This document shows, in pieces, positions 34,301 through 47,900 of a stretch of 64,000 nt of DNA. This stretch comes from Pachypanchax playfairii (taxonomy: Eukaryota; Chordata; Actinopteri; Cyprinodontiformes; Aplocheilidae): contig SSNP01000011.1 of assembly GCA_006937955.1 (NCBI GenBank), positions 1,022,279 through 1,086,278 on the forward strand, given 5' to 3'. The notes below the pieces were generated by a model. The model did not search any database and was not told where the DNA came from. It saw only the letters and a program-made list of their open reading frames with translations. The position numbers were made by a program, and so were the translations under genes. Position 1 is the first letter of the stretch. Every line of letters begins with the position of its first letter.

Positions 34301-37300
34301 TTAGCATCCAGACCATCTTTAATTAGCTGTAGTTCAAAATCTGTAAGTGTATCAAAACACTACCATTTTGTGGATGTTTTTTAATTGTGCTGTTTTAGCA
34401 GCTCAAATGTCAAACAGCTGTGATCTCCAGCAGTTTTACTGCCTGTCATCATAAATGTTCACAAATAGTGAAAAAATCAAGAACTGTGAAAAATGTCTAT
34501 TTATGCAGTTTAACATTCTGTGTGTTTTCCTCCTTTATTAGATCCATGTACTTTAGCCTGTAATTGAAAGTGCAAACATTCACACTTTCAACCTTGGAAC
34601 TTCACCTTTTCCTACTGAAACATGCAATGATCTTCTGGGATTCCATTAGGAAATCACCAGCTGTGTTTATCATTGTCACAAGCTAACCTAATAGATCAAC
34701 TAAGCATATAATTCATGCTATGATAAACACAATATAACCTGTGAGGTTTTCAGACAGCGATGCAAACCTTACATTTAAAATTCAACTAAGTGTTTCCACT
34801 AAAACAAGACCCACCAGTTTGTCTTGGAAATGGAGGGATATATGCTGTGGCTTAAGAGATGTATAGTCACTTGCTGACATTCACAAAAGCAAGGGCAAAT
34901 GCACACATAACAACACATACATAAACCAGCTCTGTATTAACTCGGCATTTACATTTTTCTCTCACAAAATTGGAGTACTCTTATAAATTGGAAATATAAT
35001 TTATCAAATCCTTATCACAGATAGCAGAAAGAGTCCTTTCTAGTCTCCTCTGGGGGTCAGCTGTATCTGAGCTGGAAACAACCACCTTTATCTTTAGACT
35101 GTTTCATCATGTTCAAGCATATTATAACCCTGTTCATTCATTATTCTGTGACTCCTTGGAAAAACAAAAACGAAACCAAAGCAGAAAATTGTTTGAAAAT
35201 GTGCAGATTGAAAATAATCACATGGCAGGATATTTAAACAAAGATTTGTTGATCTGTTAGAATGTTATAACTCTGAAGCAAAAATACTAAAATTAAAATA
35301 GTAACTGAAACATTTTATCATGTCACAGATCAACAGCTAGAACAAATGTCTGAAGTTAGGTGGTTAATGGGTTTATCTTCACAATCCTTTTCTGTTTGAG
35401 CAGCTGAAGTGGAAGCATGATACAATGAGGTTAAATCATCTCATGTCTATATTCAGGATTACAGAACCAAGTCTCTGCCAAGTTTCTCAATCTCCAATCA
35501 CAACACTGAGCTTATTAAATTTTCAATCTGCTACTGGCTCTCTTTCTTGCCTCACAGGATGAATGTGGCCTTTTAATAATGTAACTGGTTTTAACAAGAT
35601 TGTAAAATGTTCATCTAACTTTCATAAGCTCTTTTAGCAAAGTGACAAAGGAATATCATGGCATGAATCTCACTTGCAGTCCCTCAGGTTTAACAATAAA
35701 AAGTATTTTCTTTCTCTACATATTTGAATGTTGTGCCAAAGTTTACAGTATTCTGAAAGAAAGTTCATACTGTGGAAATAAATATTCTATAAATGCTCTC
35801 TGGTAACTAAAAGCCCTTCACTGAACACTCCCCTTCTCATCTTCCTCATCCATAATGTACATGAGTTACACAAGGCTAAATCCTGAAAACATAGCTCTTT
35901 TCTGACGCAGCTTAATGGTTTTCATTCAATCAGTTTGTGACCAATGACTGCTCTTTTGTTTTTACACACTATAATGCAGTATGTGGTTCTGTGACACTAG
36001 CTGAACTACAGCAGAGTCCACATATACTTTGTCCTTGGCAAGGAATGAGTGTGACCTTCACATAGGGAGATTAAAATATGTAGTAGGCGTACATTGATTT
36101 CTGGACTAGCCACTGGTATTTATGGACTCAGCCAGTGCATACATATTGATACTCTTGCTCTTCTAAGGAAAGGTTCAAGACTTCTAGTTTTAGTGTGTTT
36201 GTGTGCTACCTGAGATTAAAAAAAAAAATCTGAACATAAAAGGTATTTGCTTTAAAAATATAATTCATTGCACATGTGGCTTTGTAACCTAAATTTGCTT
36301 GTGGCCTTACTTCTTTAAAGGGGTCATTCCTATTACATGGTGGCTAATTATGAAGCCTTTTCTTGAAATCCCCAAGCTGCAGAGTTGAGTAAAAAGAGCT
36401 GTTTAAAGGGATACTTCCCACCTAAACACAAGTCTGCTGACTGGAAATTGGCCCTAGGTGTGAGCACAAAGTTCAACCTTTAACACATGTATCTCCCACA
36501 AACTCACACTCAAATTGTTCACACTTGGCCTGAACCCCACCCTCTGTAACTGGCTCATAGACTCTCTCACTGGCAGGCCCCAGTCTGTCAGGATTGGAAA
36601 TGGGACTTCAGCCAGCATCATCACCAACACAGGCACCCCACAGGGATGCGTCCTCACCTCCATTTTCTGAAGCCTGTTCACCCACAACTGTTTTGCCTCC
36701 CACAAGGAAAAAATTATTCTTAAGTTTGCAGAAGACACTGTAGTGATAGGACACATTACTGGGAGTGATGAGGTGGCCAGTCTGTTGTCATGGTGTGAGG
36801 ATAACAATCTCACCCTCAACAAGAACAACCAAAGGAGACGACAGTGAACATAAGGAAGGAGAGGAGACCTCACCGACCACTTTTTGGGCCTTTACACTGG
36901 ACCGCAGCAGCAGACAGCAAGAAACCGTTCTTATGGCAGGAGGTCCTGGTCTTGATTGGCTGAAACCTTCTGCCAGAGGGGAGAAACTGAAATATTTTAT
37001 GTTCTGGCTGAGAGAAATCAGCCACAATCTTTCCTGCACACTTCAGAGTCCTGGAGGTGTACAGGTCCTGGGAGGAAGGAATTCTCTCTCTACTGTGTAT
37101 TTTTTTAGCTTATATAGGCAAATGTTTCATCTTTAGTCAAAAAATTTAAAAAGTTAATGTTTATCACTTTGTCTTTTGTTCAAAGATGTACACAATTCAA
37201 GACAACATGCCAGCTTTGAAAAATGTTTTCATTGGGATAAATTATCAGGAAGTTGTTAACTGAGCTCAATGAAGTGTTTCTTAATTAGAAAGGCAGCATC

Positions 37301-40300
37301 TCCCATACAGACAAACGAGCTGACTGATAAGCCAGAAAGTGATGAAATGGGTTGTTCTGTGCAGTAAAACCCTCTCTTCTTTGCTTAAATTACCCTTTTG
37401 TTGCAGCTGGAAAATCCTGTTTATCAGAGCATTTTGTTAATTTGAAAGGCCTTTTTTTCCTCTGAGCTTCGTGTTGACTAAGTTCAAACTCCTGCCTCTT
37501 GCTGCGTTTAAAATACCCAACGCTGTTTTCTTTGAAGTTCTATTCTTAGGAGCCTCTTCAGGATAAGTGTTGGGGGCGAGTGATCCTGACAGACCGACTC
37601 AAGATGACTCAGACTGACATGACTTTTTGTTCAATGAGCTCACATAAAAAAAAAATTCTGAATGGTTGTTTTCAGGGTCGTATACTTACATCCTATGTCT
37701 TCACTCTTCTTTTCATGCTCTTTTTGTTTCTCTGTTCATTTCTTCAGTTTTTTTTTTTCACTGAAGTGAAAGCAGGTTTGACTGAATACATTTTCTTAAT
37801 CTTATGTATTTTCCCGGATCAGCAAAAAAAATGAAGTGTGGAGCTAGTTTCATGCTCCTGAAGTCTGACAGGTGTTAACAGGAAAAAAAAAACACAGCCT
37901 TTTATAAAAGATGGAAAAAAATCTTTAAAAGTAGAGAAAGACTGAAGAGTCAATCAACACATGCAAATACAGAATATGTTGGAACATAATGGGAAAAACA
38001 TAATAAAACAGTTTTTACATTTACCATCACATTTATTATAACAACTTAAAATAAATGTGACTGCATGGTTTCTATATGGTTCAATATCACATCAGAATGA
38101 CATTCGGGAGTCCACAATACTAATTGATATTTTTAGAAATATGTTTAAAGGTGTGCTACAATACAAAGTCATAATGGTTTTTTTTATCCCCTCACACTCA
38201 TTTAGTCTTCCTCTTCAAAATGGTTTGGGATTGTTTTATTAAAAAAGAGTATTTGTTTATTCAAATGTTGATTTTCAATAGTTTTTCTTTGTTGGTTTTT
38301 AATATTTCATTAATGTTTTTATTTGCTTTATTGCTGTCATCAAAGAAGCGTAAATGATCTTTGCCAAAGACACTGATACAACCCTGTGTCGTCACACAGC
38401 TTGGCTGTTTGTTTAAAAATTAAATGTACAGTGGAGGTGGGAACATGCAAATCCCTTCTATTATTTCTTACAAACTTTGCATTTTTAAACAGTTTAAGGA
38501 TTGTCTTCCTCATTCGCTGAAAAACTTGAAATCATCTGTCCATCGTTTACATTTTTATTGATACTGCTTCTGTTTCAAATTATGACAGTAGCTATATGTT
38601 GACTTTGCCTATTGAATGCATGTATGTATGTCTTTATTTATACAAGTGGCAGCAGCCTTAAATTGTCCACAAGACTTTTTTTGTGTTAAATTCCTGAAAA
38701 AGCAGTAAAGTTTATGTATATATCCAAATAAAATAAGGTTCATAAGATAACATGTAAAATATATTTTCTTCATTACCGACTGAAGCAAGAATACCTAGGA
38801 TGATATTATGATGATTATTATTAATTTTTTTGCCAATGAAACCTTAGTTTCCTGTGGAATTATATTAATTCAAGTAACGTTCCTGCAGTATTACCAGTCT
38901 CTTTAGCAGCACAAGCTAAATATACCTCTGAACTTTTGACACATTAAATATGTGTTTCTCTTGTCAAATACTCTTTTGATCAGCTGGTTTGTCATGCTGT
39001 GTAATTGTGCAGCTGCAGCTCTGTCTGTAATTGAATATGCAGTGTTGGATAACACCAAGGGCTTCAGATGAACTTCAGGATCAGGTTGCAGGACTTATGC
39101 TGTGGTTTCACAATTCTGTGAAGAAAAGTCAGACTAACTCAGCCTTCCAGGCACTTTGGTGGAGATCTTTCACTGGTTACCTGCATTTGGTGTGGATATG
39201 AGGGAACTAGTCTTTAAGTCTTGTACAGTCTCTGTGTGGGAGAAGGTAAGATTAATCTGGAAAAAGTGAATAGATTTTTAGCTGTTTGATCTTTTCAGTA
39301 TCCAGTTTGTGTCATTCTTTCATTTTTTAACTGATAACTGAGTCTCTTTGGCTTTTTTAAATATGTGTGGGAGGAGTCATAGTCATGTGTTTACGGCATA
39401 CAATAGGAAATTCATATTATTAAGATTTAGATCCTATTTAATGCAGTGTAAAAAGTACAGACATATCGCTCCACCTCCTTGTTATCAGCCAGAAATGATC
39501 TGACGTTTTCTGGAGGTTTCCTGAACGCTGTTACAAAACTCTTTTAAAGGAGCAGATTTCTTATACAAATACTGTATTTCTGGGTAGAATGTGTAAAAAT
39601 GTGTCCGGGGTAAATATATGGGGAAACGTTACTGTCAAAAAGATGTGTATTATTCATCAGCAGTTCATGCATCACTCAATTACTCAAAATGTACTAAATT
39701 TCACAAATACAAAGTCCAAATTTAAAGATGTGTTCTCTTTTTATAAACACAACAAGTAATGTGAGACTGTTAATACAAATCTGTTCTTTGAGAATATGAA
39801 CTGAAAACTGTGACGTGGTCACAGACTTATTAATAGAGCTCAGATACATCAGTGCCACTTGTTTTTTAAACTTTATGGCAACAAACAACAGAACAAAACC
39901 AGCTAATGTTTAGTAGTTTGTACAAATTTATATTAAAACAGTTTATTTACTTTGCTGGTCGTTCATCCTGGTATTATTAATTAGAAAAGACTCATTCATA
40001 TCTGTCCCCTATTAATAATCGACTCGTCACAGTTTTCAGTTTCTATTCTCAACGGATAGCTTCTGTATTTAAAGCCTTGAACCGCTTCTAGTATTCATTA
40101 AGAAGAAACTGTAAATTTGGACTTTGTGAATTCTTGAACTTGGAAATTTTTAAATTACATTCTCATAGAGAACAAATAATCTACATGTTTGTATAGGATT
40201 TTTCCAGAAACAAGATTTTAAACATTGATGGTTATAAACATATAGTCAGTGACTAATACAGTAGTAACCTTACTCCTTATATTTAAGTATTTTCCAGTCA

Positions 40301-41895
40301 TTTTTAAGTGCATCTATAAAAACATTGTATAACAGTATTTTGGATTACAGTGTACAACAATACAAACTCTGTACGATTAATCTAACTTTATAACATTTAG
40401 CATAGAAATGTAATTTTATAAAGAAGAATCTAAAAAGATTAGTTTTTGGTATTTGAGTTTCATAAATCTTAATTCATTTAAAAAAGTAAATCTATCCTCA
40501 AGTAAACAAACCACGTTTGCTTAAAAAGTTATCGGGAACAAACTTGGAATTTTCTGCAGAAGATCAAAGTAAATGAGACAGTTTTTGTTACATTTGAGAT
40601 ATCAGCGAGTGAAGGAGTAGTTTACGCTATTGTACTGGGGTGGCAATAGCTTAAGCAAGTCACCGCTTCAAATCCCCGTTCCGGAAAATCTCTAAAAGAT
40701 CGCTTTGCCCTTGTGTCCTTGTGCAAGACATTTCACCTGCCTTTGCCTGTTTGGTGGTGGTCAGATGATCCGGATCCTGGAAGCCCCACTTCTGTCAGTG
40801 TGTATCTCAGGACAGCTGTGGCTACAACATGTGTGTAGTTTATCACCACTGAATGTGTGCGTGTTAATGGGTGAATGACAAACTGTAGTGTGAAGCGCTT
40901 TGGGAGTCGTCTGACTTAAAAAAATGCACTTTAAAAGCACATGCCATTAACCATGTTGTCGATAAATTACTCTAATCTACTGCTGATGAGAACCTTTAAC
41001 TGATATTGGAAGCTGCCGGACATGTAAAAGACTAATTTAAAATCATCATGAAACTGAGCTTCAACTAACCTTATTCCTCTTTTCTCAACTTCAAACTTTC
41101 TCAACTTTCTTAACTTCAAAAACTTTAAAGAAAACCTTTTAAAACATTTTTAAATCAATTGTGTCTGTCTTGAAAAGCTAAAAACGTCCCAAAATTAAAG
41201 TTAATCGGCAAAAATATTTTAGATCAGAAAAATTACATTTTCCGTTCATTTTATTTTATTTTAGTTTTGTTTTTCTTATATTTTGCAAAGATCTCTGAAG
41301 ACACATCCAACTCAAATCCACACAGATCAGTTTTTTCCTGCTGCAGTTTTAGATCTCTTACTGGTCCAAATCCTTTTAAATGACCAGTAAATGACTGTAA
41401 GCGCATCAGCAGCATCATTTTCACAGAATAAACCAAACCAACTTGCCTGGACGGACAGTTACATCTGACTTTCCTCTCACCCAAGCAGATTTTCTTTGCA
41501 TTAGACAAGCAGGAAAGAATTAAAGAGCCACCCTTGTAGTAGGCTAAATTTTCTAACATCAAGGCAGCATATTTTTCATATGATTAGCAAAATAGGCTGC
41601 TTTGTAAGTCATTTCACATATCTGGCTATTCGATATTTCTGGTGGATTTTAACCCTGATGAGGGGAAGGACATTTTATGTTTCCTTGCTGCATTGCTGCC
41701 ATAAGCAGCATCTTCGACTAAAGAACGCCTCTCTCGACACTCTCTGCGCAGATGATGACTCACACCCCAACACGCCCTGCAGAAATCCTCTCTCATGTTC
41801 TCAACACACAGAGAAGGAGCGAGAGAGAAAAGAAGATTGGGAAAAGAGGGGTACATTCTTTCATGTGGGTCGAACACACACGCACGCACACACAC

Positions 41896-41926
<31 letters not shown>

Positions 41927-44900
41927 GCACCCGTTCATCTGTTCATGTATCCGGACTACCTGCTCCGTCTTGTGTGTTTACAGAAAGAGCTACGACTCAT
42001 TTGTATTCTCTGGGGTTTCCTGCAAGCTGGAAATACAGCTGGCGTGTTTGAGCTGTTAAACCCTCAAGTCTGTAATTTATTTGCACAACTTATTCAGTCA
42101 GAATTTGAGACCCACTTCAAATTCAGGGTGTGTTTACCTTCATCAAATTCCACTATCAGATGTAAAAGTGGGAGAGCAAAAAAAAAAATAAACATGCTGC
42201 AGAAAAGACTGTCTAAATGAATGTTGGATCCATAAAGAGATGGTTGCAAAGGTGCCATTTATAGGTTGTCCTTGTGTTCCTCTCACCTTTAGGCTTTCCT
42301 CCAGTGTGCACGTTAACACCGTGTGACATTTCCAGTGATGCTGAAGTCCAGTCTGCACGTGCTGCAGCACCTCAGGTCAGCTGGCCTAAAGGCTTCAGCC
42401 TCTCTGGAAATAGAAAGAGAGCAAAGAGACAGAGCATGATTAATTATTATATCTGTGCAGCAGAAAACACAACAGGCTGTCTGCCATCAGCATCCAGCCC
42501 CACAGGCTGAAAATTGCATAACAAATCTGCAAAGTTGCTCAAGCCTTTCTATTGCTTTAGTTCTTTGTGGTTTTTGAGGCTGTGTGGTCTTGTTTGCATG
42601 TCAGGTGGGATTACAGTCACAGTAAGGTATGAGCAGTTTAAGATTTTAAGTGGTTTACCCATTTCTCCAAGTGTTTACTAGTTAATGTCTCTGTCTGTTG
42701 AAGGGATGTTTTATCGCAGTGCTTGTCTGAGATATTTTTAGTGCTCTGTGTCAAAACATAGCTGTTCCATTCTGTGTATGTATTCAGTGAAATAACTCCT
42801 TCCCCAGAAGGCCTAAGTGGTCTCAGCAGCTACATGTGCTGAAGTCCTGTTGACTTTGTCTCACACTGAATGCAGAACCATTATAAAATCCTGTGCATCA
42901 GCCGTGGGGCTAGAAGCCAGCTCACAACAACTCTCCCTGTCATCTTACCTTTCTCTAATGCTCCAATCCCTTTCTCCGTTTCACCCTGACCCCCATTTAT
43001 CTACCTCCCTAAGTCATAGTTTACAGGCAAGAAAGATTTTTTTCTCCATTCTAGAGTCCAACAGCCAAGCTGCGTGGTTGGATTTATGAATTGCAACTGT
43101 TGCAGCAAAGTTTTCTGTATTGGTGACTTAAAGGCAGTTCAGCGGGAGCCAGTGGAAGAAGGAAGGATGACGTCAGCTCTTACTTTTCTAAATTCAGTCT
43201 CAAAAGTATCGAGCCTCTGCACAGACGTTTATAGTCCTCTTGCTTTGATGGAGCTTAAAATGACATTGTATGAGTCAACTATGCAAATCAGTATTATTTT
43301 CTCCTGAAAGACAGAGTATAGGGTGCTTTCAGTGCCACTGCCAGAAAAATGCCTTGTTGAAGAACAGACAATAGCTTAAAACTACATGAGTATCAGAAGC
43401 AGTTGATGTATTAAAATCTCGCATTTTAGAAGGAGAAGCCTAAATTTGGTAATGGATTTGAATATTAATGGACTAGATCTGTTCTGCCAAAGAGCTCATA
43501 TTAAAAAGTTTCTGATAGTGGTCACTAAACAGTAAAAGCTCATCTCATCTTTTCCTTTGATATCCACTGCTTACAGAAACTTGGCTTTATGAGTCAAGAA
43601 AAGATCTTGGTATGTACAGCCATGTTGTTTTCTGTCGTCCAACAAGTTGGACAGAAAGTTTGCCAAGATCAAATGAAAGCAGCTTTTAATTCACTCGTGC
43701 AAAGGCTTATTTTATTGTGTGCCTGTTACAATAAAACAGGTGTTTTATCTCAGTGTGTCATTAGATTCGGCTTTTATGCCCAATAAAACAAAAAGTTGGA
43801 GGTCGATATCATTAAATCAAACAAAGTGTAGAAAGAAAAAAAGTATTTTCTCACTAAACAAACATTTTTTATATTCCTTGTCATATTTTTTCTGCGTGTA
43901 TGCGTTTCCTTAAACCTATAAAAATCACGGTTTGGCCTTGAGCACCTCTCACAAACTGTAAAGCAAATTTAAATCTTCCTCACATGTCCGTTCAACCGAC
44001 CAAATGAAGGCATTGATCGGCTTTAGGCTGGTCTAAGCAGGAGAAACTCAGCCAGGCAAACAAATGTCAATGTCAATCTGGCTGATCAAGAGGTCGTGGA
44101 ACAGACAGAAAGGGTGTTGTGATGATTCAAAGTAAAAAAAAAAACAATCCCCCCAAAACAAAATGCAACGGGTGCGTTACGTAATGAGCCAAATAATCCT
44201 GTTCACTACAAACGCACCAAATCAGCAAACAGGATGAGCAGACGCAGCTCATTGTTGTTTCTGCTTTCAAGCTGAAAATCTTCTATTTGTTCAGAGCTGT
44301 TTGAGTTTAATGTCATCTTGGACTAGAACCGTAATAATGTACCAGAACATCATGATATAACCATTAGTCAGACTGTGAGAATAAAAAGAAAAGTAAAAAA
44401 ATACAACCCAGAGAGTCTTCTGTAACAGGACATTTCTGATTTTATACACAAAAAAGAAGAAAAATAAAATAATTACCAAATATTCCATGTGTCCAATCCT
44501 CTGGAAATTCTCTTCATATGTTTTCCGAGAGGCTTATAAGTCATTAAGATGAGTGCGTCTTTTAGCACAGTGGCATTAGAGTGGATCTGTTGTTAATTTA
44601 ATGCACAAAAAAAAATGTCTGAAAGCAACAAAAACACATTAATTAGCCTGCAGACAAATTAGCTGCTGCTACAAAGGGGAATTAAATGTGTCTATAAGAC
44701 TTCAATAGCATTTTATCCCACAATGTAAACATTGTAAAACATATTCATAGTTTTTCTGTCTATTTTATTTAAAAAAAAAAAAAAAAAAAGATCTCCCCAG
44801 TGACTGAAGGAGAGAAACTGCTAGTCTTAGTTGGTGTTTTTAATCAGCTTCATTTTTCTTTTTGCATTTTTTAAATGTATTAAATTATAATTAAACTTTT

Positions 44901-47900
44901 TTGGTTGAGCCAGCTGCCAACCAAGATTTTGTATTTTGGGATGTAAATTATTTATAGATCAAGTTTAGTTTTTCAAATCAGAGAATTTAATTAAAGAATA
45001 TCTCGTAGCAAGACTCGAGGAGCTACTTGCATTTACTAACAGCGCACAGTTGCAAACGTTACACTATAAGTACATTAGACAGTGAGTGTCACAGTATTAG
45101 TCACTGATAATCACTGGGTGTGTGATGTTTTGCTTGGAGAGCAATTACTCGTGCACAATGAGCTGAAGTGTTTGTGATGCAGCTCATGCTTAGAGCTCCC
45201 CAAGCAGCTGCGTTTTCACGTTTCATCTACATGATGTATTTCTGTTTAAAACACACGTAGAAACACAGGAAATACACAGGAACGTCTTCAACTAACCAAA
45301 TTACTTATAAGAATTTATCAATCTAAAGAACATTTCCTGTCAGTCAAAGCCATGATTCTTATAAAATTACAGGAAATTAATAGTTTTCTTGCCTTGCAGA
45401 ATAATTAAATTGGCCTTTATAGTGCTAGAGATGGAGAGTCCAGTGATTGAATGCTTGTAGAGTTGTTTTTCTGCTGTTTATCCTCTTCTCTGTGTGAAGA
45501 AATCAAAGTCCTGGCAGACACACTCTGGATCAGGACCAGCAAACATATTGACAACTGAGTCTGGTGTAACTGCAGCCATCTACCTCAGCCTCTTGTTTAT
45601 ATACTAACATTGGACTCAGTCACTTTGAAAGTGTCTGAGTTATTTTGGGAGTTTTTTCTCTGGAATTCATTCTGTAATGAATGAATGAATCAGTGAAATA
45701 TATTTTTCCAGTGACAGATGCTGAAATGCTTGTATGCACTCTTTGTCCGGCTGCTCCTGCATTACTTTATGAGATATTGGACATTTGACAGTGCACTTCT
45801 CTATTTAGTCATGATGTAATGGTTCCCACAGTCCGGGTGATACTTTATGAACAATACTCAGCTGGAAAGTCGAGGCCTACTGCTCTACGAGACCGAGCCT
45901 TAAATTGAATTTAGTTTGATTTCTGAAAAGTCTGTTATGTCCCACCTTCATTTCATCTGACTTAATGGCACCATGAAACAATGTAATGCACGATTGGCAT
46001 TCACACACAAAATCTCTTACATGTCCCATGCTCTTGGCTGACCAGTAAGTGTGTAAACTGGCAGTGATGGTTACGGCTCATAGCTCCCAGTTAGGAGGGA
46101 AAAAAGCGTCTGTTTCTCCAGTGACTCGTGCCAGACTCTTGTGGGGTGATAACCTCACTCTTTACCTCCTTCTGAGTGCCACCTGTCTCTCATTACTGGA
46201 TACAGAATCTCCTTCTGCTCAACGTAATGTGAAAACTCACCAGAGTCTGTCTGGCTTTGTTAAGGCCAAAAGCCAAGTCTGCCTTCCCGTCATTATCAGT
46301 TCAGATGAGCTGCTATAATATACGAGCTCCTGTTCCTGTTTCATTATTTTGCATTAAAGACTCATTATTAAATTCTAAAAGTTTGAGGCTGACAGAAGAT
46401 ATTGGCAAACATCAATAATGGGGTGAGAAGAAGTCAAAGTCAGGTGCTGCTGATGAGTTAAAGGATCCACCTCTGACAACTTTAATATATGAAAATTGCT
46501 GCCAAGGCCTCTTGCCTGCCTTCAACAGTAAAACTAAAACTTTAGCTGTTTGTGAGTGTTTGGTTTTGTAATTTGCAGAGTACATGAACCGGTCACCAGC
46601 TGTTGAGATGAGTCTAATGAATGGAAAGACGCTGAAGTCCTGCTCTCTGCACCCAGTACATCTCCTCCCTGCAGGAAGGAGCAGCATCTGTCTGTGGCAC
46701 TGGCACAGGATCAAAGCAGGAGACGAGCCCCCTCGACTGGTGACAGTCTGAGCTCTCACTCTCTGGAGCGGCGGTGCAGAATTATCATATTTATTCGTCC
46801 ATTCTGCACAGGCGAGCTTTAAACTAAGACAAAGAAAGATTCATTGTCTTGCACAAATGCCATGAATTGCATTACCGCAGCAGCTGTGGGTGGAAGAGGG
46901 AGTCCCTGTGGTCCTGCACCACATTGGATATTACATATATTTCAGCTGCAGGTGAAATAATTGGAGGTAATTTGTACAGCTAGTGATAAACAGTCCTGTT
47001 GGTGTCAAACACAAACCAGTTTTGAGCTGAATGATTACTCTGTTGTAATTATCTGTCTTAGTCTACCTTGACATTTAATAGGTCGGTGATCGTGTATTAC
47101 TCGGGACATTGGGATAACACTGGATCAGAACGAATGGGACAGCATGTAATATATTGTGTTATAATCAGCTTATCTGGTCGGGACCCAAGTGTGTAGAGAA
47201 ACAGTTCGTCTGGTTCATGGAGAATTAATGTGATCACTGCAAAGTTGGGATGTTTTCTCTCTGCTGGCTTCAGAGGGATGCAGATGGGAGGGACCCCAAA
47301 AGGGGGACGGTGGTCAGGTGGGGTTGGTATCAGGGCAATCCCCCCACCCCACACACACACAAAAACCTCTTTGTGAAAATCATTATCACTAAGTATTTTT
47401 TTGTAAGTGCTGAAGAATATTTTAAAAATCATGTGCATCTTTTTATAAAATCATTTGTAGCTTAAATGAAGCGTTAAAAACACTTGCAATCTGATCAGAA
47501 ATGTTTCTAAGTTATATTTGTTTGTATTTTTAGGCCTTTTAAACATTTTAAGACCTTTACCTCTAACAAAGTTGGTGCTTTTCGAAAAAAACTGCAGATC
47601 CTAAGTATGTATTTTGTACCTGTTACAGAATCAGAGTACCACATTTGACAAGTGCCCATTTAATTTTATAAAAAAAATAACATTTTTAAATTATTGTGTT
47701 TTATGTATATAATTTGACAGTTCCGTTTTGGGGGAAAAAAAAGTATCAAACTTGATTTAAGCTTTACATTTAATTTTTTTTATATAAACAGTTATTTTCA
47801 TGTTAAAGAATTTGACTCAGAAGTTTCTAGAAAAACAGTCTGATATAAATTGGGTAAATATTCAAACTATATTCAGGATCATTTCAAGCTTTTCACTCAT

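Noticed and set aside
39147..39246. Open segment with HWLPA and a gtaaga donor, considered as an exon
   Set aside because: Phase does not fit the surrounding phase-0 exons, and the motif resembles LINE reverse transcriptase debris.
41580..42220. Frames of 99-159 codons around the CA repeat
   Set aside because: Driven by the (CA)n tract giving His/Thr or Cys/Val runs in all frames.
43577..43609. 33-nt phase-0 segment between cttacag and gtatgt
   Set aside because: Weak pyrimidine tract, no coiled-coil character and no family match; small open segments of this kind are expected by chance in 60 kb.
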